A DNA stretch of 52,531 bases from Faecalitalea cylindroides ATCC 27803. Its GTDB lineage: Bacteria; Bacillota_I; Bacilli_A; Erysipelotrichales; Erysipelotrichaceae. The stretch lies in the NCBI RefSeq assembly GCF_000469305.1, contig NZ_KI270948.1, forward strand, positions 1 to 52,531, in the 5' to 3' direction. The position numbers and the translations under genes were made by a program. Numbering within the stretch: the first letter of the stretch is position 1; each line of letters begins with the position of its first letter. The notes below the pieces were generated by a model that was not told the DNA's origin, did no database searches, and saw only the letters and a list, made by a program, of their open reading frames with translations. Shown here piece by piece: positions 52,416-52,531 of the stretch.

Positions 52416-52444
52416 TTGCGAAAATTGTGTATATATTATATTAT
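52416..52444 (+). promoter_or_regulatory. Promoter of tRNA-Cys
   Basis: -35 TTGCGA (52416-52421), 17 bases, -10 TATTAT (52439-52444), twelve bases before the tRNA. Confidence 0.7.
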
Positions 52445-52456
52445 ATTAAGGCAGTT

Positions 52457-52530
52457 GGTTCCGTAGCCAAGCGGTAAGGCAATAGACTGCAACTCTGTGA
52501 TCACCGGTTCAAATCCGGTCGGAACCTCCA
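52457..52530 (+). tRNA. tRNA-Cys (GCA)
   Basis: This is a complete cloverleaf: acceptor GGTTCCG/CGGAACC, T-arm with GGTTCAAATCC, anticodon loop CTGCAAC with anticodon GCA at 52489-52491, discriminator U at 52527 as usual for tRNA-Cys, and an encoded CCA at 52528-52530. The window ends one base later, so further tRNA genes may follow. Confidence 0.95.
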
Positions 52531-52531
52531 A

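Noticed and set aside
1-52531. CRISPR arrays, insertion sequences, rRNA genes
   Set aside because: I saw no regularly spaced direct repeats, transposase-like proteins with terminal inverted repeats, or rRNA sequences in the window.

Overview
The window is a low-GC Firmicutes chromosome segment, with nearly complete housekeeping content in its first 28 kb. A T-box in front of hisS-aspS, a 6S RNA next to aspS, the xseAB-ispA-dxs-tlyA-recN cluster and Asp23-type genes all point to Bacillota. The butyrate operon together with the gene order suggests a gut member of the Erysipelotrichales or a relative. That placement is an inference; there is no rRNA gene here to test it.

Region 1 (1-15066, minus strand) is a long run of tightly packed or overlapping genes. 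It carries riboflavin kinase and tRNA pseudouridine synthase (ribF, truB), Asp23, a 5'-nucleotidase, nusB, xseA, xseB, ispA, dxs, tlyA, recN, dinB, an rRNA/tRNA-type methyltransferase, a Xer recombinase, an Mrp ATPase, a zinc metallopeptidase and proC. Region 2 (15146-17190) holds ttcA on the plus strand, the remains of a MATE exporter, an HD-domain hydrolase and the 6S RNA. Region 3 (17190-27930, minus strand) holds aspS and hisS behind a T-box whose specifier reads GACAC (overlapping Asp and His codons), then yebC, phoH, rpsU, murE, mtaB, rsmE, rluB, scpB and scpA.

Region 4 (28071-35720) is more variable. It has an amidase-like protein that has lost both zinc histidines, and a four-gene plus-strand cluster (Nudix, ATP-grasp, esterase, phosphoesterase with an SH3-like tail) of unknown purpose. 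A candidate structured small RNA, a threonine aldolase, a small membrane protein, an AlkD-like glycosylase and a protein of unknown function follow. Region 5 (35891-43630) is the butyrate module: bcd-etfB-etfA-hbd-crt-CoA transferase on the minus strand, and a thiolase divergent from it. A second thiolase lies at 50451. The two thiolase promoters carry an identical 20-base element directly upstream of -35, and the bcd promoter carries a related one in the same place. This is the strongest unexplained regulatory signal in the window.

Region 6 (43678-52531) holds a LexA/CI-like self-cleaving repressor divergent from a UmuC-like polymerase and a YolD-like gene. It continues with a two-component system plus FtsX-type permease that has no ATPase gene beside it and is frameshifted at its 3' end. 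A small membrane protein, a nucleotidyltransferase gene broken by one TGA codon, and tRNA-Cys close the window. I saw no insertion sequences, CRISPR arrays, prophage or rRNA genes.
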